Shown: positions 34,747 to 47,587, numbered from the stretch's first letter. The stretch is DNA of 64,000 nucleotides from Pipra filicauda (GCF_003945595.2 NW_024104509.1:1364001-1428000), one strand, 5' to 3'. Notes: generated by a model not told the origin, from the sequence alone. Translations and numbers: made by a program.

Positions 34747-37700
34747 CTGACACACTCTGCCTGCACAAGAATGCTTTGAGGGCACATAGGACAGCATATT
34801 ATTTTTGGTGATTTTTTTATTACAAAACAGCAGTATAACATGCATTTAGATGGCATTTTGCCATGTGTGAGCTGCCAGTGAGAGGGATGAAGCTGCTAAA
34901 TGGTCTAACCAGTCAGAAGTGATAGTTTTAGCCCAGTGCAAAAAGCAGGTTTCAAGAATGACTCAGGGATCTCCCTCTTCTTTTGTTCACCACACTCATA
35001 TACATATTTGCCTCACTGTTACCAGGAGTTCCCTACCCACTTCTTGCTATAGGGTTATGCTTCTTCTCTTCCTTCTCACTTGTTAGGGCTTCTAGAGCAG
35101 TCTTTTCAGTGATGCATGTAATCCATCAGAGATGGGTTAAAATATCTGTTCCTGCTAGGGTTCAGGAAGATGGTGACAATTATCACTAGTGAGCCACTTT
35201 GATTTTTTGAACTGCGTTGTCTTACAGCAGACAAAGGTAAAGCTCACCTTTACTGGGTAGGTGAGCTATGTCTTTGTTCACAGTAAGATGAGTCATTGTA
35301 AGTGATTCAGTCCTTTCTTTCTTTCTTTCCTGAGGCCTATTAAACCTATTTTTACTCTTGAAGGGCAGTACTTCCAACTAAAATTCCTTTTTTCAGCTCC
35401 TTTCAGAGTGTCTTCCAAGCCATTTGTATTTCTTTCTCATTGTCTTCTTTCCACTAGACTATTTGCATTCCTTGTTTTGTCCTTTTTTTTTTTTTAAGTA
35501 GAAATCTTCCATAAATTAAACCTTATTTTGAAATAACCACTTCTCAGCCGATCTTTAGGAGATCTTTTCACAACCTGAATGCAACATTCAGGAAACTAAG
35601 AAAATAATGTAATCTGATTCTATGTTCTGAGGTATGAAATGATTGATTGCTAGTGGTAGGGAATAGCTCCAGAGCTCCAACATATGCTGTACAATATTTC
35701 TTATTTAACTAAACAGTGAGGCTGCAATGAGACTATACAAGGGGAAGGGACATACCTAATACACAGTTATTTGGCTTTGGCCTTGGTGTGACCAGGGATC
35801 TGATACAGCATAGTTACCTATAATAGGAATGTCACAGCTCCTAGAACTTTTCTCTTCTGGTTTTCCAATTTGTCTGGCTGTCCTGTTTCCTTCAGTATAA
35901 TCAGTAGTTTGCAGAGGTGGCATTGCCAGCTGATGATACTGATGCTTGGCGGATGTAAACTAATTTACAGCAGTGCAGAATCTGACTCTCTGTACTCTGT
36001 TGCCCTCAAAGCACTAATATTTTAACAGAAAGATCCCAAAATGAGCTAAAACTCACTGCAACAAAGGAGTAACCCAGTTTTTGCACCTCCTAAGAACATG
36101 GTTTCCTTCTCTGTACATAAATTGCAGTTCACTTTGACCATGACCTATATCTAATTTAAGAGTCTGTAAAAACTAAGTATATATGTGCAAACTACATTTT
36201 TAAGGTACTTATGTGACACATTTGACAAACTTCTTACTGTTTCTATAAGCACAACGCCAGCATGACAGAAACTCCTAAAAATGTGGTGATGGGTGACAAA
36301 GAATTTATATTCACCTAACATCTGAGATTAGGAAACATCACACCCCCAAAGCTATGTATAAGAAATTGTAAAGCAGCATCACATTACTGACAGATGACAG
36401 CTTCCAGCTTAAGTGGAAAGGGACAACCTTCAATGTTTCTATGCCCTCTCTTATTGTCCCTTGCTCACACTTTTTATTTACATCAAATATTTCATACATC
36501 CATAAGGTACTCGGCTTCTACTGGTTGTTTACATGCTGGTATGCAGATGAATGGAGATGCAATTGCTTGATAGTATCAATATGCAAGTGATAAATACTGG
36601 GCAGTTGTTTTACATATTCACAATATGATTGCTCTTTTTTTAATCCAGTGACCTATACAGTAATCAAGTGCCTTGTCATTTTTACTGACCTGAAAACCTT
36701 CCCCATTCTTCTGCTTCTCCTTCAACATTCTTAAGTGCTAAATCCTACACAACACTGAGACTAAAGAAAGATTTCCATTGATTTCAGTGGTCTTTGAATC
36801 AAACTAAAAGGAAAAAAAATTGTAACAAGTATGTAATAAACCAGTATACATTTATATTTTTAATAGAAATGGGAAGAAATATTGCTCTTATTTGTGTTCC
36901 AAACCCCCTATAACCATGAGATAATCTGAAATATTTTTGTACTCTTTTTTATGTGTGGAATGTGGAGGAAAAGGAAGAAATAGAAAGGTGCTTTTGAAAT
37001 GCATATCTAAAATCTTGGAGTCCATTATGAGTTCATTAGACAACACAGCCTCCTGTGATGAAATTTTGCTTAAAAATTGTTATTCTGAACTCAGGAACTA
37101 TTTGATTCACAGCAGCAACCACTCCCACTTTGAATTGATTGGTGGGGCACTTACTTAATGGTATTACTTTTCCTGTTTTCTTCAAACTAGTTCTACCTAA
37201 TTCTTTGGGTGATTCAAACTTATCTATGTTTTGGAAGAAACCTAGCTCCACTTTTTTAAGAGAGGAACTTAAAGAGTGCTTTGAATGACTACCCATGTCA
37301 TCCATCTCTAAGATTTCTTCAGTCAAATGCTCCGTTACAAGCCTGCCACTGTATTGCATGACTGTGATCAAATGTCCCATTAGAAACTTCTTTAGACAAG
37401 CAGGATCAAAACTACATCTACTGAGCCAATGCTCCCAACCAGATTTTGTACTGACCTTCCCCCAGGAAATGAAGAACTTTTCTTGTAATTTGCATACAGC
37501 TGCTAAGTGTTACACAGTGCAGTCAGTCTTGAAATTTCCCCACCAGCCCCTTGCAACATTTTAATCAATAATTTCTAATGAAAAATGACAACAGCAAGAA
37601 AGACCACCCTGCTAACTGTAGGAATATCATAAAAATTGAGAAATAAACAAGAAATGTCACAAGCTTTCAAGTGAATAGTCCATGACATACTGTTTGTGGT

Positions 37701-39197
37701 GGACCACTAATCACTCTTGATTCTAGGATAAATTTGAATACTAATCCCTTCTGAATAGGGATTAAGCCTCAGCCTGTAGAGGAGGGATTCATTAGAATTC
37801 ATCTCATCAAGATACGGCTTGAACAAAGTTGCACAGAGTTCTGCACCACAGACCTTTCGGTGCTGACAACCAATTGCCAAACCATCAGAATTACTACTGA
37901 GTGGCCAAAATCAACAAACTGTAATCTATGAATTTTTCCTCAGTCAGAAACTGATAATGTGTTGTGTTACAGTCTGGAGAGGACTATTTTTAGCACAACA
38001 CTTTTTGGTTAGTTACAATAGACAAAACATCACACAGTCCTGAAAGTGATGACAATAAATAAGGGAAATTCAGCAGAGATCATGTTGAGAGAGTAAGAGC
38101 ATGAATGTTGTGAGGCCCCATCTGTTGATTTATGTATCATTCCCCCACTAATTTCACTCTTGTGCAGGCTCACAATAGTGAAATTACTTCATTGATTCAG
38201 CATGATTCAGACTATGTGTTAATGTATTGCTGGGATGCCCTTTGTCAGGAAACACACATTCTGGAATAGATTTGACCTTCTCCAAATGGTATTCATGAAA
38301 AGGCAATGCTGCTTAATGCAAGATGTGCTTAATAGTAGTTTCTTTACCTACTGTGTAGAATCAATGAGTGTTTTGATCATCAAATTATTAAGGTAGATCC
38401 TCAAACTTTTAGGACTCTTTTCTCAGTGTCAACTAAATTGGCATAGCTTTGATGAACAAATGCAGCTTTACTGATCACATAAGCTGAAGATTTGGAATAG
38501 CTCATGATACATTCTACTGTTGCAGGGAGAAGTGTACCCAGGCACTCTGAACTGAAATGCTTTGTTTACAACAAATTGTGCATGGCTATGCAGCAATTAC
38601 AGTTCTGAATGCTCTACAATCCAGTATGGCCATCCTCAGGGATGATGCCCTCTCACAACTCTTTCTCTGTATGTCTGGAAGTACCCAACAAAACAGTAGA
38701 TGAAGAACCATGGGCAGCACAAAAGTATCCTTGAGACAGGTTCACAGATTTCAGCTTTGTAAGGAGCACTTCAAAGTCCATGTTTCATTAATTACAAGGA
38801 ACATAAGTTTTAGCTAAGTAGTTGAAATGTGTTTTTAAAAAACCAAACAGATTTTTTAATCTGTAGAATCCTAACACTGTCACATCAGCTGTTATTGACC
38901 ATTTTCATGGGGACCACAAGGTTCATAATCAATGTGTTGATCTCACTAACCCCGTAGTTACTTCATCTAGAACATTAGATATTGACCCATTAGGGTTTTG
39001 TGCTTACCTTCGACATATTTTTCAGTATGTTCTCTTTTTTTCTACAGAAAACTGTAATTATTCTTTGAAAGAGAGAAAGGCTGCCATATAATATGCACAT
39101 CTCTGTGGGAAAAAGAAGAAACGTCATGAAAGTTTACCAAACTTTCTCTCCACATCCCTGTAAAGCTGTTCAGAAATGCTGGTACTAAGTATCATGG
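34747..39197. other. Long unique AT-rich stretch, one unexplained ORF
   Basis: No recognised repeat. The one item of note is a 114-codon minus-strand ORF at 37036-37380 with a balanced, hydrophilic composition and no known motif. The overlapping 73- and 89-codon plus ORFs are likely chance. No splice-bounded exon or promoter could be supported. Confidence 0.5.
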
Positions 39198-39710
39198 TGT
39201 CACAGTTTGGGAAGAAAGATGCGACAAACCCCAGGGTTCAACAGGGATGAAGATCTGCCTTTATTCCACATGGCTCCTCTATTTATAGAAGGAGAGGGGA
39301 AGGTTCTGGAAAGGTGGGTGTGCTCAACACATATAAGGAAAAGGTAGGAGGGAGCTTAACATATAAGGAAATATGTAGAAGGGAGCATAACCATATTGGG
39401 AAAACAGGGAAGGGTTTTGACCATATTAGGAAAAGCTGCACTGCGGCAGCAACTAGCCAATAGAAAGAGGGATAGAACATGAGGGAGAGACAAATAAGGA
39501 TTTTTATAAAGATATGAAGGGATACAACATTCTTTACCCCGCATTAACAATAATTTTATAACTCTTCAACAATAACAGTCTCAGTCCATTTGCTTCTGCG
39601 TTAGGTCCAGTTATACCATGTTCTCTTCTTTGTAGCTTTCAGCCAAGATGTCTTGTAACTTCTCCTTCAATAGTTTAAATTTCTCCTCCTCATTGCATGC
39701 ACCTCCAACA
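39198..39710 (-). mobile_element. Solo LTR with clear promoter and poly-A signals
   Basis: Length 513 bp. The minus strand starts TGTTGGAGGTGC and ends ...CCCAAACTGTGACA. A TATA-type element CTATAAATAG lies at 39279-39288 and an AATAAA at 39260-39265, both on the minus strand. The poly-A signal is thus only about 14 bases after the TATA box, so it lies in U3 ahead of a short R, an order also known from avian leukosis-type LTRs. Flanking hexamers tcatgg (39192-39197) and ccatgg (39711-39716) match at five of six bases, a probable 6-bp target-site duplication. No internal retroviral sequence is attached. ORFs of 64-65 codons over it are incidental. Confidence 0.8.
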
Positions 39711-42700
39711 CCATGGCACGGTTGATGCTAAAGTAAACTGTATGACTAGATAGTAACTGTCATAATTTTAGTTAGATTCCTGTGAAAATCTCAGGATTTT
39801 GAACATAATGCACTGTTATAGAAGTCTGGCTTTTTCAGTCAAATAAATATCTCTTGTTGTTCCCAATAATTAAAATTACATTGACTATTCTCATCTTCTA
39901 TCACTTCATGACAGAGAGATGGATTCTCTTTGAGGTTGGTTAGAGGGGGTCATGCAAAATGAAATGTACAGCAACTTCAAAGGTTAAATAAAAAAAAAAA
40001 CAAAACCACTTGCAAAATGCGTGTGTGGAAACCTGGATGTGTCATATCCTGAGATCTGTGGAATGCTGAGCATAGGTATAGGTTCTAGGCTTTGAGTGTC
40101 CTAACCAGAATGCCTATTTCACCCAAAGCATCCCTACATCAGGATGCTGCATACAATTTTTAAAAGAACATAGTCAAACATTATGTTGTAATTTCTGCTT
40201 CAGTGTGTTGAAGACTTTTTCTTACAACCTAATAAAATAGAAAACCTAAGAACTGTCTACCTTGAGAAAACATCATATAAAGCAACTTATTATTGAATAA
40301 AATGTTGATTTAACATGAAAAGTCTCACAAAACTAGCAGAATTTTTCTTATTACACTGGAGTTACCCTTCAGGTTGCTAAAGCTAATCTCTGCTTTTCAC
40401 AGAAAAAGCTACTACAAAACTGCAGGGGCCCTTAAATATTGCCCCTTCTGGACAATGTCCTGATGCATTCTCTGCCCTACAAGTGCAGTGACAATTAGTG
40501 CCTGCTTGAGGGCATGAAGAAGAGAGTCCAGAAAAGGTGTGTGAGTTGGCAAAGAGTTTGCTCTCTTAGCAGTGAGGTCTGACTGTGACTGAGTTTTCAA
40601 ATATTATCACAAGTCATCTCTGAGTTTGGACCTTGTGGTAAATTCAAATTGTGGCTAAGCACACAAGAGACAAGAACAGTAATTTCTTCTGCAGGGAAGT
40701 CAAGTGTTCTCTTGTTATCAGAGATGAAATTTACAAAATAAATGTCCTGCTCATTGTATTATCTTTCTGTCTTTCCTGTTGTCATCATATAGTTCTACCA
40801 CTGTCTTTCAGAAAGAACATATATGAAGTCTTGTATGCTGTGTAAGTTTTACTTCAACACTTGAAAGAGGTATTTGGTTAGACTACATCAAACTTAGATT
40901 TTGTTACAACATGGGAAAAATAATTATGTGTAGTACATAGCAGGGTGAAATACAAGAGATTGGTTCAAAAGAAGAGTTACATAGCCATCGTTTCCTAATG
41001 CAACTTGCTTCAAGATGTATCTGATCTAAGGAAAAAATAATCCTATATTATCCTACATTAGCATACTGAAGAACGCTCTGTAAGATTATCCAGCCTTTCT
41101 CTGTGTTAATATAAGATGACAGTATTCTTGAGAACCTTGCCAGTTAAATATTAAATTATTTATGTGCAGAAACCTCTTCCAATACCCCTAGGAGACTTGC
41201 AATCCACCTGATGTCACTTCCAGAGTAGGCTTCCTGATCCTGATCTATTTCTAAGCTTTATTCTACTGTCCTTAAATTAAGTGTTCCAACACCTGTGGAT
41301 AACAACTTCAGTTCTGTGATAGGAGTTACAATATCAAGTGGTTTTTTTTTTTATTTTTACTTGTTCAGTCAAGCTATGTACAATCAATTTATCAACTTTT
41401 ACTTGTAATTCTCCTCTTTTTGTCCTGCTGATCTTCAAGTTTCTCCTCTCAAAATTCCCTTCATATAGCAAGTACGTTTCCCAAAGTGCCTGTAACTAGA
41501 GAGCTATAGCTCTCTAGTAAGGTATTTAGAATTACATTTTCTATAATTATTCTTTTATGTGTAGGTTGAAATACATCAGATTTGGGGTGTGCTTTTTCCC
41601 AGACTAAAGCGTGGTCAAGCATCTAATCTATTTTGTAATGGTCAAGGTGTTCTGTACCACTACTAAATTATCTGGGAAATAAAATGCATAAAACTGGTTA
41701 GAAGCACTCAAAAAAGCAGCAGGCCACTCAGGTGGTTGTACTCTTTCTTCAGACCCTTTGTTTTCCATCTGATGGTAGGAATCTGAAATGAAACTGTGGA
41801 ACATCCTAGATTTTCTGTCCACACATGAATTTTACTTGTCTTGCCTTTATTTCCTCTCACAATTCCTGCTGGGGCTGTACAGTACTGAGCATTTCTCTGA
41901 AGCAGAAGTTTATTAAGCCCGTCTTTGCTACCAACAACATAACAACTCTCCTGGTTCAGATCAATATTCCATACAGAACAGCACCATAGTTATTATGTAA
42001 AAGGGGTTAAGACACAGAGGTGAAGCAATGTGTCATGGTGAGGTTTAAGAGTTTCACTGTTTCCAAATTGTGTTCCCCTTCTTGTGATTAATATACACGA
42101 CCTGCTTTGCAAGAGCTAGGATCCTGATCACACACAAGGGAATGGGTTGTGGCAGTGCCCAAGTGTGAGCATTCACCGTGATTAAGTATCTAAAGATGGA
42201 TAACCTCCAGATGGATAGAACCTGTCTGGGGTCAAGAAGGGCACCAGAGTTGTAACTCAGCATCTGCAGCATGCCATTCATAGTGATGGCCTGAACAATC
42301 TCTGGGTGAAAGTCACAACCCCTCTGGGCTGTGCTCTGCCCAATATGCGGGTAATGCTGTTGCCCAGTGAAACATAGAGCCACAAAGCAAAGAGATAGCA
42401 AAAATGGGAGAATAGTCTAGTCTGAAGACAAAAAGGCAAATAGAGACCTGTGAAGGAGTTAGAGGGGGGTGAGAAAATGCAATCCTTTCCCAACTAATGC
42501 TCTCCCAGGATATTTTTAATTTAGATGTTTTCTTTATCCCCGTCTATTTCACCTGTTTAACAGATCTCATCAGGTGCATTTCTCAAGTATCTGTCCACTC
42601 TCTGTAGAACACACGTATACTTCTTGTGTTCACAATACTGTTTCACAGGCTTACTCCTTACCTAAAAGGCTTTGTGCTCAATTCTACATGCAGTAGATAA

Positions 42701-42829
42701 TTATTGTACAGCTGGAATTCCTAACAGTAATTAGGTTTAGAGTTGCTCTTTCACAACATGATGGTTTGTAAATGCTTCTGAGTTTGCCAAATGTTAACTG
42801 GCAAATTCAGACTGAAGTGTTTAATTTTC
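39711..42829. other. Unique AT-rich DNA; exact palindrome and one ORF
   Basis: No named repeat or gene. It holds an exact 24-bp palindrome at 41495-41518 and a 115-codon minus ORF at 42054-42401 in a less AT-rich patch, with no motif that I recognise. The remaining ORFs are short. Confidence 0.5.
41495..41518. repeat. Exact 24-bp palindrome
   Basis: The left half ACTAGAGAGCTA is followed immediately by its reverse complement TAGCTCTCTAGT, with no spacer. The next bases outward do not pair. It could form a small cruciform or bind a dimeric protein; neither is shown. Confidence 0.9.
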
Positions 42830-42852
42830 TTTTTTTTTTTTTTTTTTTTTTT
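42830..42852. repeat. Poly-T tract
   Basis: Twenty-three uninterrupted T residues, preceded by ttttc. It is probably length-variable and prone to sequencing error. No retroposed body with target duplications was seen next to it. Confidence 0.9.
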
Positions 42853-43220
42853 AAATTATATTGTTCAGTAACAAGTCACACGTGTTTCTGGAAGATTTAT
42901 CAAAGGAACAAATATATGTCTTCACTTAGTTTAAGAACAATCAGCTATTGAAAAAAGACAAACCATGTAGGAAGTCCATCTTTAAAAATGGGCCAAGAAA
43001 GATTACAGATAGGTACTTTTTGCAGTGTTGCATTTTCTAAAACATGGGGAAAACATGCTTTCACATACAAAGAAAGCACAACATATTTTTATAAAAATTC
43101 TTCAGTTTGAAGACAGTCATCAGAGACTTTGCAACTGAGCCATGAATGCGGAATGAAGCTGGGGTCTGGAGAAAAAAGATAGCATCTGATCATATGATTA
43201 AAGCACACACATGAGGATGA
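42853..43220. other. Unique AT-rich DNA, no gene seen
   Basis: Short anonymous stretch between the poly-T tract and the next LTR. Confidence 0.55.
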
Positions 43221-43792
43221 TCTGATGGGTTGACCCTGGCTGAATGACAGGTGCCCACCAAAGCCACTCTATCACTCTTCAACTCATCAGTGTAGAAAAT
43301 ATATCATGAAAGGCTCAGGGGTTCAGATAAAGGCAGGGAGAGAACACTCACCAACTACCATCATGGGCAAAACATACATGACTTGAGGAAAGTAATGAGA
43401 TTTATTACCATTCAAATCAGAGAAGAGTATTGAGAAGTTAAACAAATAAAAAAAAATCTAAAACCAAACCCCCACCCCTCTCTTCTTACCAGGCTTAACT
43501 TTATTCCTCGTTCTCTCCCTCCTCCTTACCAGCAGTGCAGGGGGATGGGGAACTGGGGCTGCTCTCTGTTCATCACATGCTATCGCTCTGTCTCTGCTGC
43601 TGTTTCCTCATCAGAGGAAGGACTCCTCACACTCTTCCCTGCTCCAGGTTTGGGTCCCTCCCACAGAAGATAGTCTGACATGGACTTCTCCAATATGAGT
43701 CCTTCCCAAGGGCTGCAGCTCTTCACAAACCACAGACAGAAACCAGGCCTCTTGCCCCCCAGTACCAAAAGCATGCCATGCAAACCAATACA
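43221..43792 (-). mobile_element. Solo LTR, avian TGTATTGGTTTGC type
   Basis: On the minus strand it begins TGTATTGGTTTGCATGGCAT and ends ...GGGTCAACCCATCAGA, an end pair I know from a widespread avian ERV LTR whose usual last bases are ATCACA. The terminal dinucleotide here is mutated (plus strand TC instead of TG at 43221-43222). An exact 5-bp target-site duplication gatga flanks it at 43216-43220 and 43793-43797, which fixes these ends. A minus-strand AATAAATCTCATTA near 43400 is the likely poly-A signal. Length 572 bp, solo. ORFs of 67-68 codons over it carry no retroviral motif. Confidence 0.88.
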
Positions 43793-43797
43793 GATGA

Positions 43798-46083
43798 ATT
43801 AATAGTGCACATGCCACTCTAATTCTAGCACTTCTAAACTTTTTCTTGCTTTACTTTACAGTCTTAGTTGCTCTTTAATGCAGTTTGTGTTCTGATTAAT
43901 AAATATCCTTATAAGTCCAAGACTTGCATCCTTCCCTCAGTGATTGTGAGAAGACCTTTCTCCTAAATTTCTGTTTGCCACCTGTCATTATTCTTTGTAC
44001 TTAGCAGTTATGTTATTTCAGCAATGAAACTTGTCACTACATAGCTAGAGGTTGCTTTTTGACATTTTGAAATGTCTCTATATCTTTAATGCAACCTTTT
44101 AAGTTCCCTAAACCCAACATATATTTATTACAAGACTAGATCAAACTCATGTGGGACAATCAATTTCATGTAACGCTGTCCAGGTTTTAATAAGGACTTC
44201 TATAAAAAGTAGACTCTACCCCACTGCCCTGACTCAAACCAGCACATGGAATGCATGGAGTTAATAAAATCTATTATGATATTTTGGACTATGTTTGGAT
44301 GGGAGAATGATGTGAAATTCATAACAGATTAATTCTGTAGTACAGATAACCAGTTCCCAGTTTAACATCCCAGTTAAGTTCACTGTGTGTGGTTGGAGTT
44401 TGTGAATAGAGATGATTAGAGCAGATTAATTTTAGCCTAGTTGCAGCATGGCATTTTGTTAGATATGAGATCCAAAACAGAAATACCCTTAGAACTTACG
44501 GTTTTATTTTCAGAGTATGTTCTCTCTTTGTCCTCAATTTTTGATTATTCCTAATGTTATCACAGTTTGGCAACTTCTAATGAAAGATAAGTTATTATAG
44601 TAAGAGTTCACATTAAAAACAGAAGTATTTCTTCAAAATTCGTTTAGATACAAGCCCTTTCAGAGAATGGAGTTGTCCATATAAGTGTTTGTCATTATTT
44701 TACTGAGTGTACTCATGTACTGTGTGACAACCATACAGTACAACCAACCTAGTGGCCTTAGAGACATGACACATTATTAATTTTATTATCATCTGTCTAG
44801 CAAGGTCTAGTAGTTGCAAGTTCACAATGGAATCAAGGAGGTACTCTGCTAAAAATTACTTATTTGTTGAGTTGGTTGAATACCCTGATAATGCACAGGA
44901 AATGCCTGATCTGATACAGATAATTTAGCAATGATTCTTATGCTCCTACTTTCAAAGAACATTTTAAGTCAGAATGTACTGCAGAATTATGTAACCAATG
45001 GAAAGGATAGAAAAACAAAAACCGCAGAAAACTTTAATGGAAAGAGTATGGAATAAAAACAAGATGAGAAAAAAATCTTTTAAACTGATGCAGGATAGCT
45101 TAACCAAACAATGTTAAATACCTCTAAATGGGTATTTAATGCTAGGTATATGCATGAGGTATATCTAATCTTCTGGCCTTTTATGAACTCTGATGATCAT
45201 TGAGTTCAATTTACGTACCACAGCAGTCATTGAGCATCAAACACTTCTTGCTCTCTGAAGTTTTTCCATTCCCTAATTTTTGATAAAAAGAGTCTAAGTA
45301 CCTAAACTACTGCATCCCAGATAAGAATCTCTTCACTCATATTAACTAGTATCCAAGGATAGGTTTACTTGGATACTAGGCAATGGCACTTGGATACTAG
45401 GCAAGGATAGGCAACGTTCATCATTGCCACCTCATTCCCCTTTTCTTTGAGTCCCCTTAGAGCTTACTTCACCTTGGGGTCTCTGTGAGAACACTGGCAT
45501 GTGAAGAGAGCTGGGAGTGACGTGTTACTACATTCAAATGATATGACGTATAGGAGAGGCAGTGAATGTGGTTAGGGATAGGCTGCTAATCCCCATTTTA
45601 GAGGTGAAAAATACGTACAGAGAAGATTAAGGCCATTTCTCAAGTATGATCACATATTCCTCTTGAATTCAGCGTAAGGTTTTTGTTTGAATAGGAAGCT
45701 GTAGGCACACGGCTAAGTTGTTTGGCCAAAGTGATACAGGAAATCTATGTCAGGGCTTGGTTTCTCCCCAACCTGTGGATGTAAATTTTCAGAACTCTAG
45801 GCTGTGCATTCTATGTTATCCTAGTTTTCAAAATCAAAATGGATAATTCTAGAAGTGATTAATTTGAAATGTATGGAGCTCCACAATCAAGGAGTTGCAC
45901 AGGAACTGCAGGATTTCCCAAAGTCCTATTCTTTTCTTCTTTTTCTTCTTTACATGTGAAGGAATGGACTATTGAAACTGCTTTATCTGAACTCCATTAG
46001 ATTATTATTACCAGCAAAATCTGGGTGATATTTTAAAAGAATGAAACAAGTGATAAAGCCAAATATATGCAAATGAATTATAT
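43798..46083. other. Unique AT-rich DNA with a small hairpin and repeat
   Basis: No gene recognised. A compact structure at 45346-45408 combines a 12-bp inverted repeat with a 21-bp tandem direct repeat. Confidence 0.55.
45346..45408. repeat. Hairpin plus 21-bp tandem repeat
   Basis: ctagtatccaag at 45346-45357 pairs exactly with cttggatactag at 45368-45379 across a 10-base loop. The second arm lies within a 21-bp unit starting acttggatactaggcaa (45367-45387) that is repeated at 45388-45408, so either copy can pair with the first arm. The arrangement suggests slippage or template switching at a hairpin. Confidence 0.85.
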
Positions 46084-46141
46084 ACTGGACTTGATGATCT
46101 TGGAGATATTTTCTAACCTTAATGATTCCATGATTCTATGA
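46084..46141 (+). mobile_element. CR1 LINE 3' tip
   Basis: Only the last 60 or so bases of a CR1 are present: acttgatgatcttggagata, 'ttctaaccttaatgattcc' and 'atgattctatga', the closing block and terminal repeat. Extreme 5' truncation is common for CR1. Confidence 0.85.
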
Positions 46142-47102
46142 ATATTTTTGTTAGATTAATTTTAAGAGAAAATAAAAAAGCAACAGGGGTGGCATCAAGT
46201 TCACCTTTGTGTCCGTGTCGCAAACATTTCTAAAATCAGACCACATATAAATGTGAGTTGTAAACTATTTTGGATGACATTTGCAATGATATCATATAGA
46301 GAATATTTGTGGTAATTAATGGAAACTATTTTAAATGGAAGTAAAAGTGACAATCTGGTCCTGCTAAAAACATTGGGTGATTCACCCTCAAATTGAGTAA
46401 TCTTGATAAAGGGCCCATGATTTCCAGTGTGAAAGCACGCCACTGAAGTGGGATAGAGGTCACTGACTGTTACGGAAGGCAGCCATGACGAAAATAAGCT
46501 TTATATCTGTCCAAATAAAGCTGATATTCATTTCCAGGCCATGCATGTGCTGGTATCTGGTAATAGAATAAATAATGAGAGAGAAAGCAGTGTAGGTCAC
46601 ATGGCATTATGGTAAAAATATTGGCACTCATTAATAATTTGTATGTATTTGCTCATCCCATGCGAAAAAAGACAAAAGACACCAAATTTTTCTACCCTAT
46701 TCATTTTGTTGGGGAAGTAGAACATTTTTTCACATTCATCTTGACATTTACATCTTCCACTCTACTGGAAGCAAGGAGATAATTTTATATTTTTTCTGGT
46801 CCCTTTTTGAATTGGAGTACTTCTCTACCACTTTCATGTAATGCCTTAATAAGTTTATATCACGGTCTTTTTTATGTAGCTGAATGCGTTTGATCTCCAA
46901 CAAATTTATTTCTCAGTACCTCTGACTAAAAAAGTAAAATCTGAATGCCTTAGAAGAATTATTCTGCTTTGCTGGAAAGTAAGTAGAATTTTTTGAAAAT
47001 TAGAGCTCTAACAGTTTCTTGCTATATATATGTATATATATATGCATGTGTCTGTGTGCAGGGAGAAAGGAGCTTTATAACTATTACATTACACCAGGAG
47101 AT
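46142..47102. other. Unique AT-rich DNA, no gene seen
   Basis: Contains a short interrupted (TA)n run at 47023-47043. An 80-codon minus ORF at 46201-46443 has no recognisable motif. Confidence 0.55.
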
Positions 47103-47587
47103 TGTTGTGGTTTACAAATGGTGCTCCCCAATTTAGTGCTCCCACTGAGACTCTTCAAACCATGCTGCCACACATTCCTCCTCCCTCTCCCTCTGCAGAC
47201 GGCTGGAGAGGAGAACTGGAGGCATAAAGGACAAAGATCACAGGTTGAGACAAGAAAAATTTACTGGAAACAGCAATGAGATAAGAAAACAATCAGCAAC
47301 AATATTAATGACGAAAGTGTACAAAAGAGAGAGTGATTCACATGCAAAATGCTCACCAAGCCTGACCTGACCTGAGCACAGCCACGCCACCCCACCACTT
47401 CCTCTGGCTCAGGACTGGCATCACTCTACCCTGACTGCTCTGTCCACCATGCCTGCTTCTCCCCAAAGAGAGTCCTTTCCCCCACCCCCAGCAATGACAT
47501 GAGGTGGTACAGAATAACCTCTGGGTCCTGGTCATGCCTCATCCCGGCTACTGCAAAAATTAACCTTGTCCTAGCTGGAACCAGACA
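47103..47587 (-). mobile_element. Solo LTR, avian TGTCCTGGTT-type ERV
   Basis: The minus strand begins TGTCTGGTTCCAGCTAGGAC and ends ...TGTAAACCACAACA, both ends typical of a large avian ERV LTR family. It aligns throughout with the 9504-9953 LTR (for instance 'ttactggaaacagcaatgagataaga' and 'ggctactgcaaaaattaacc' in both), so they are the same subfamily. Length 485 bp, solo. Flanking pentamers gagat (47098-47102) and gaaat (47588-47592) agree at four of five bases. ORFs of 60 and 86 codons over it are incidental. Confidence 0.85.
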
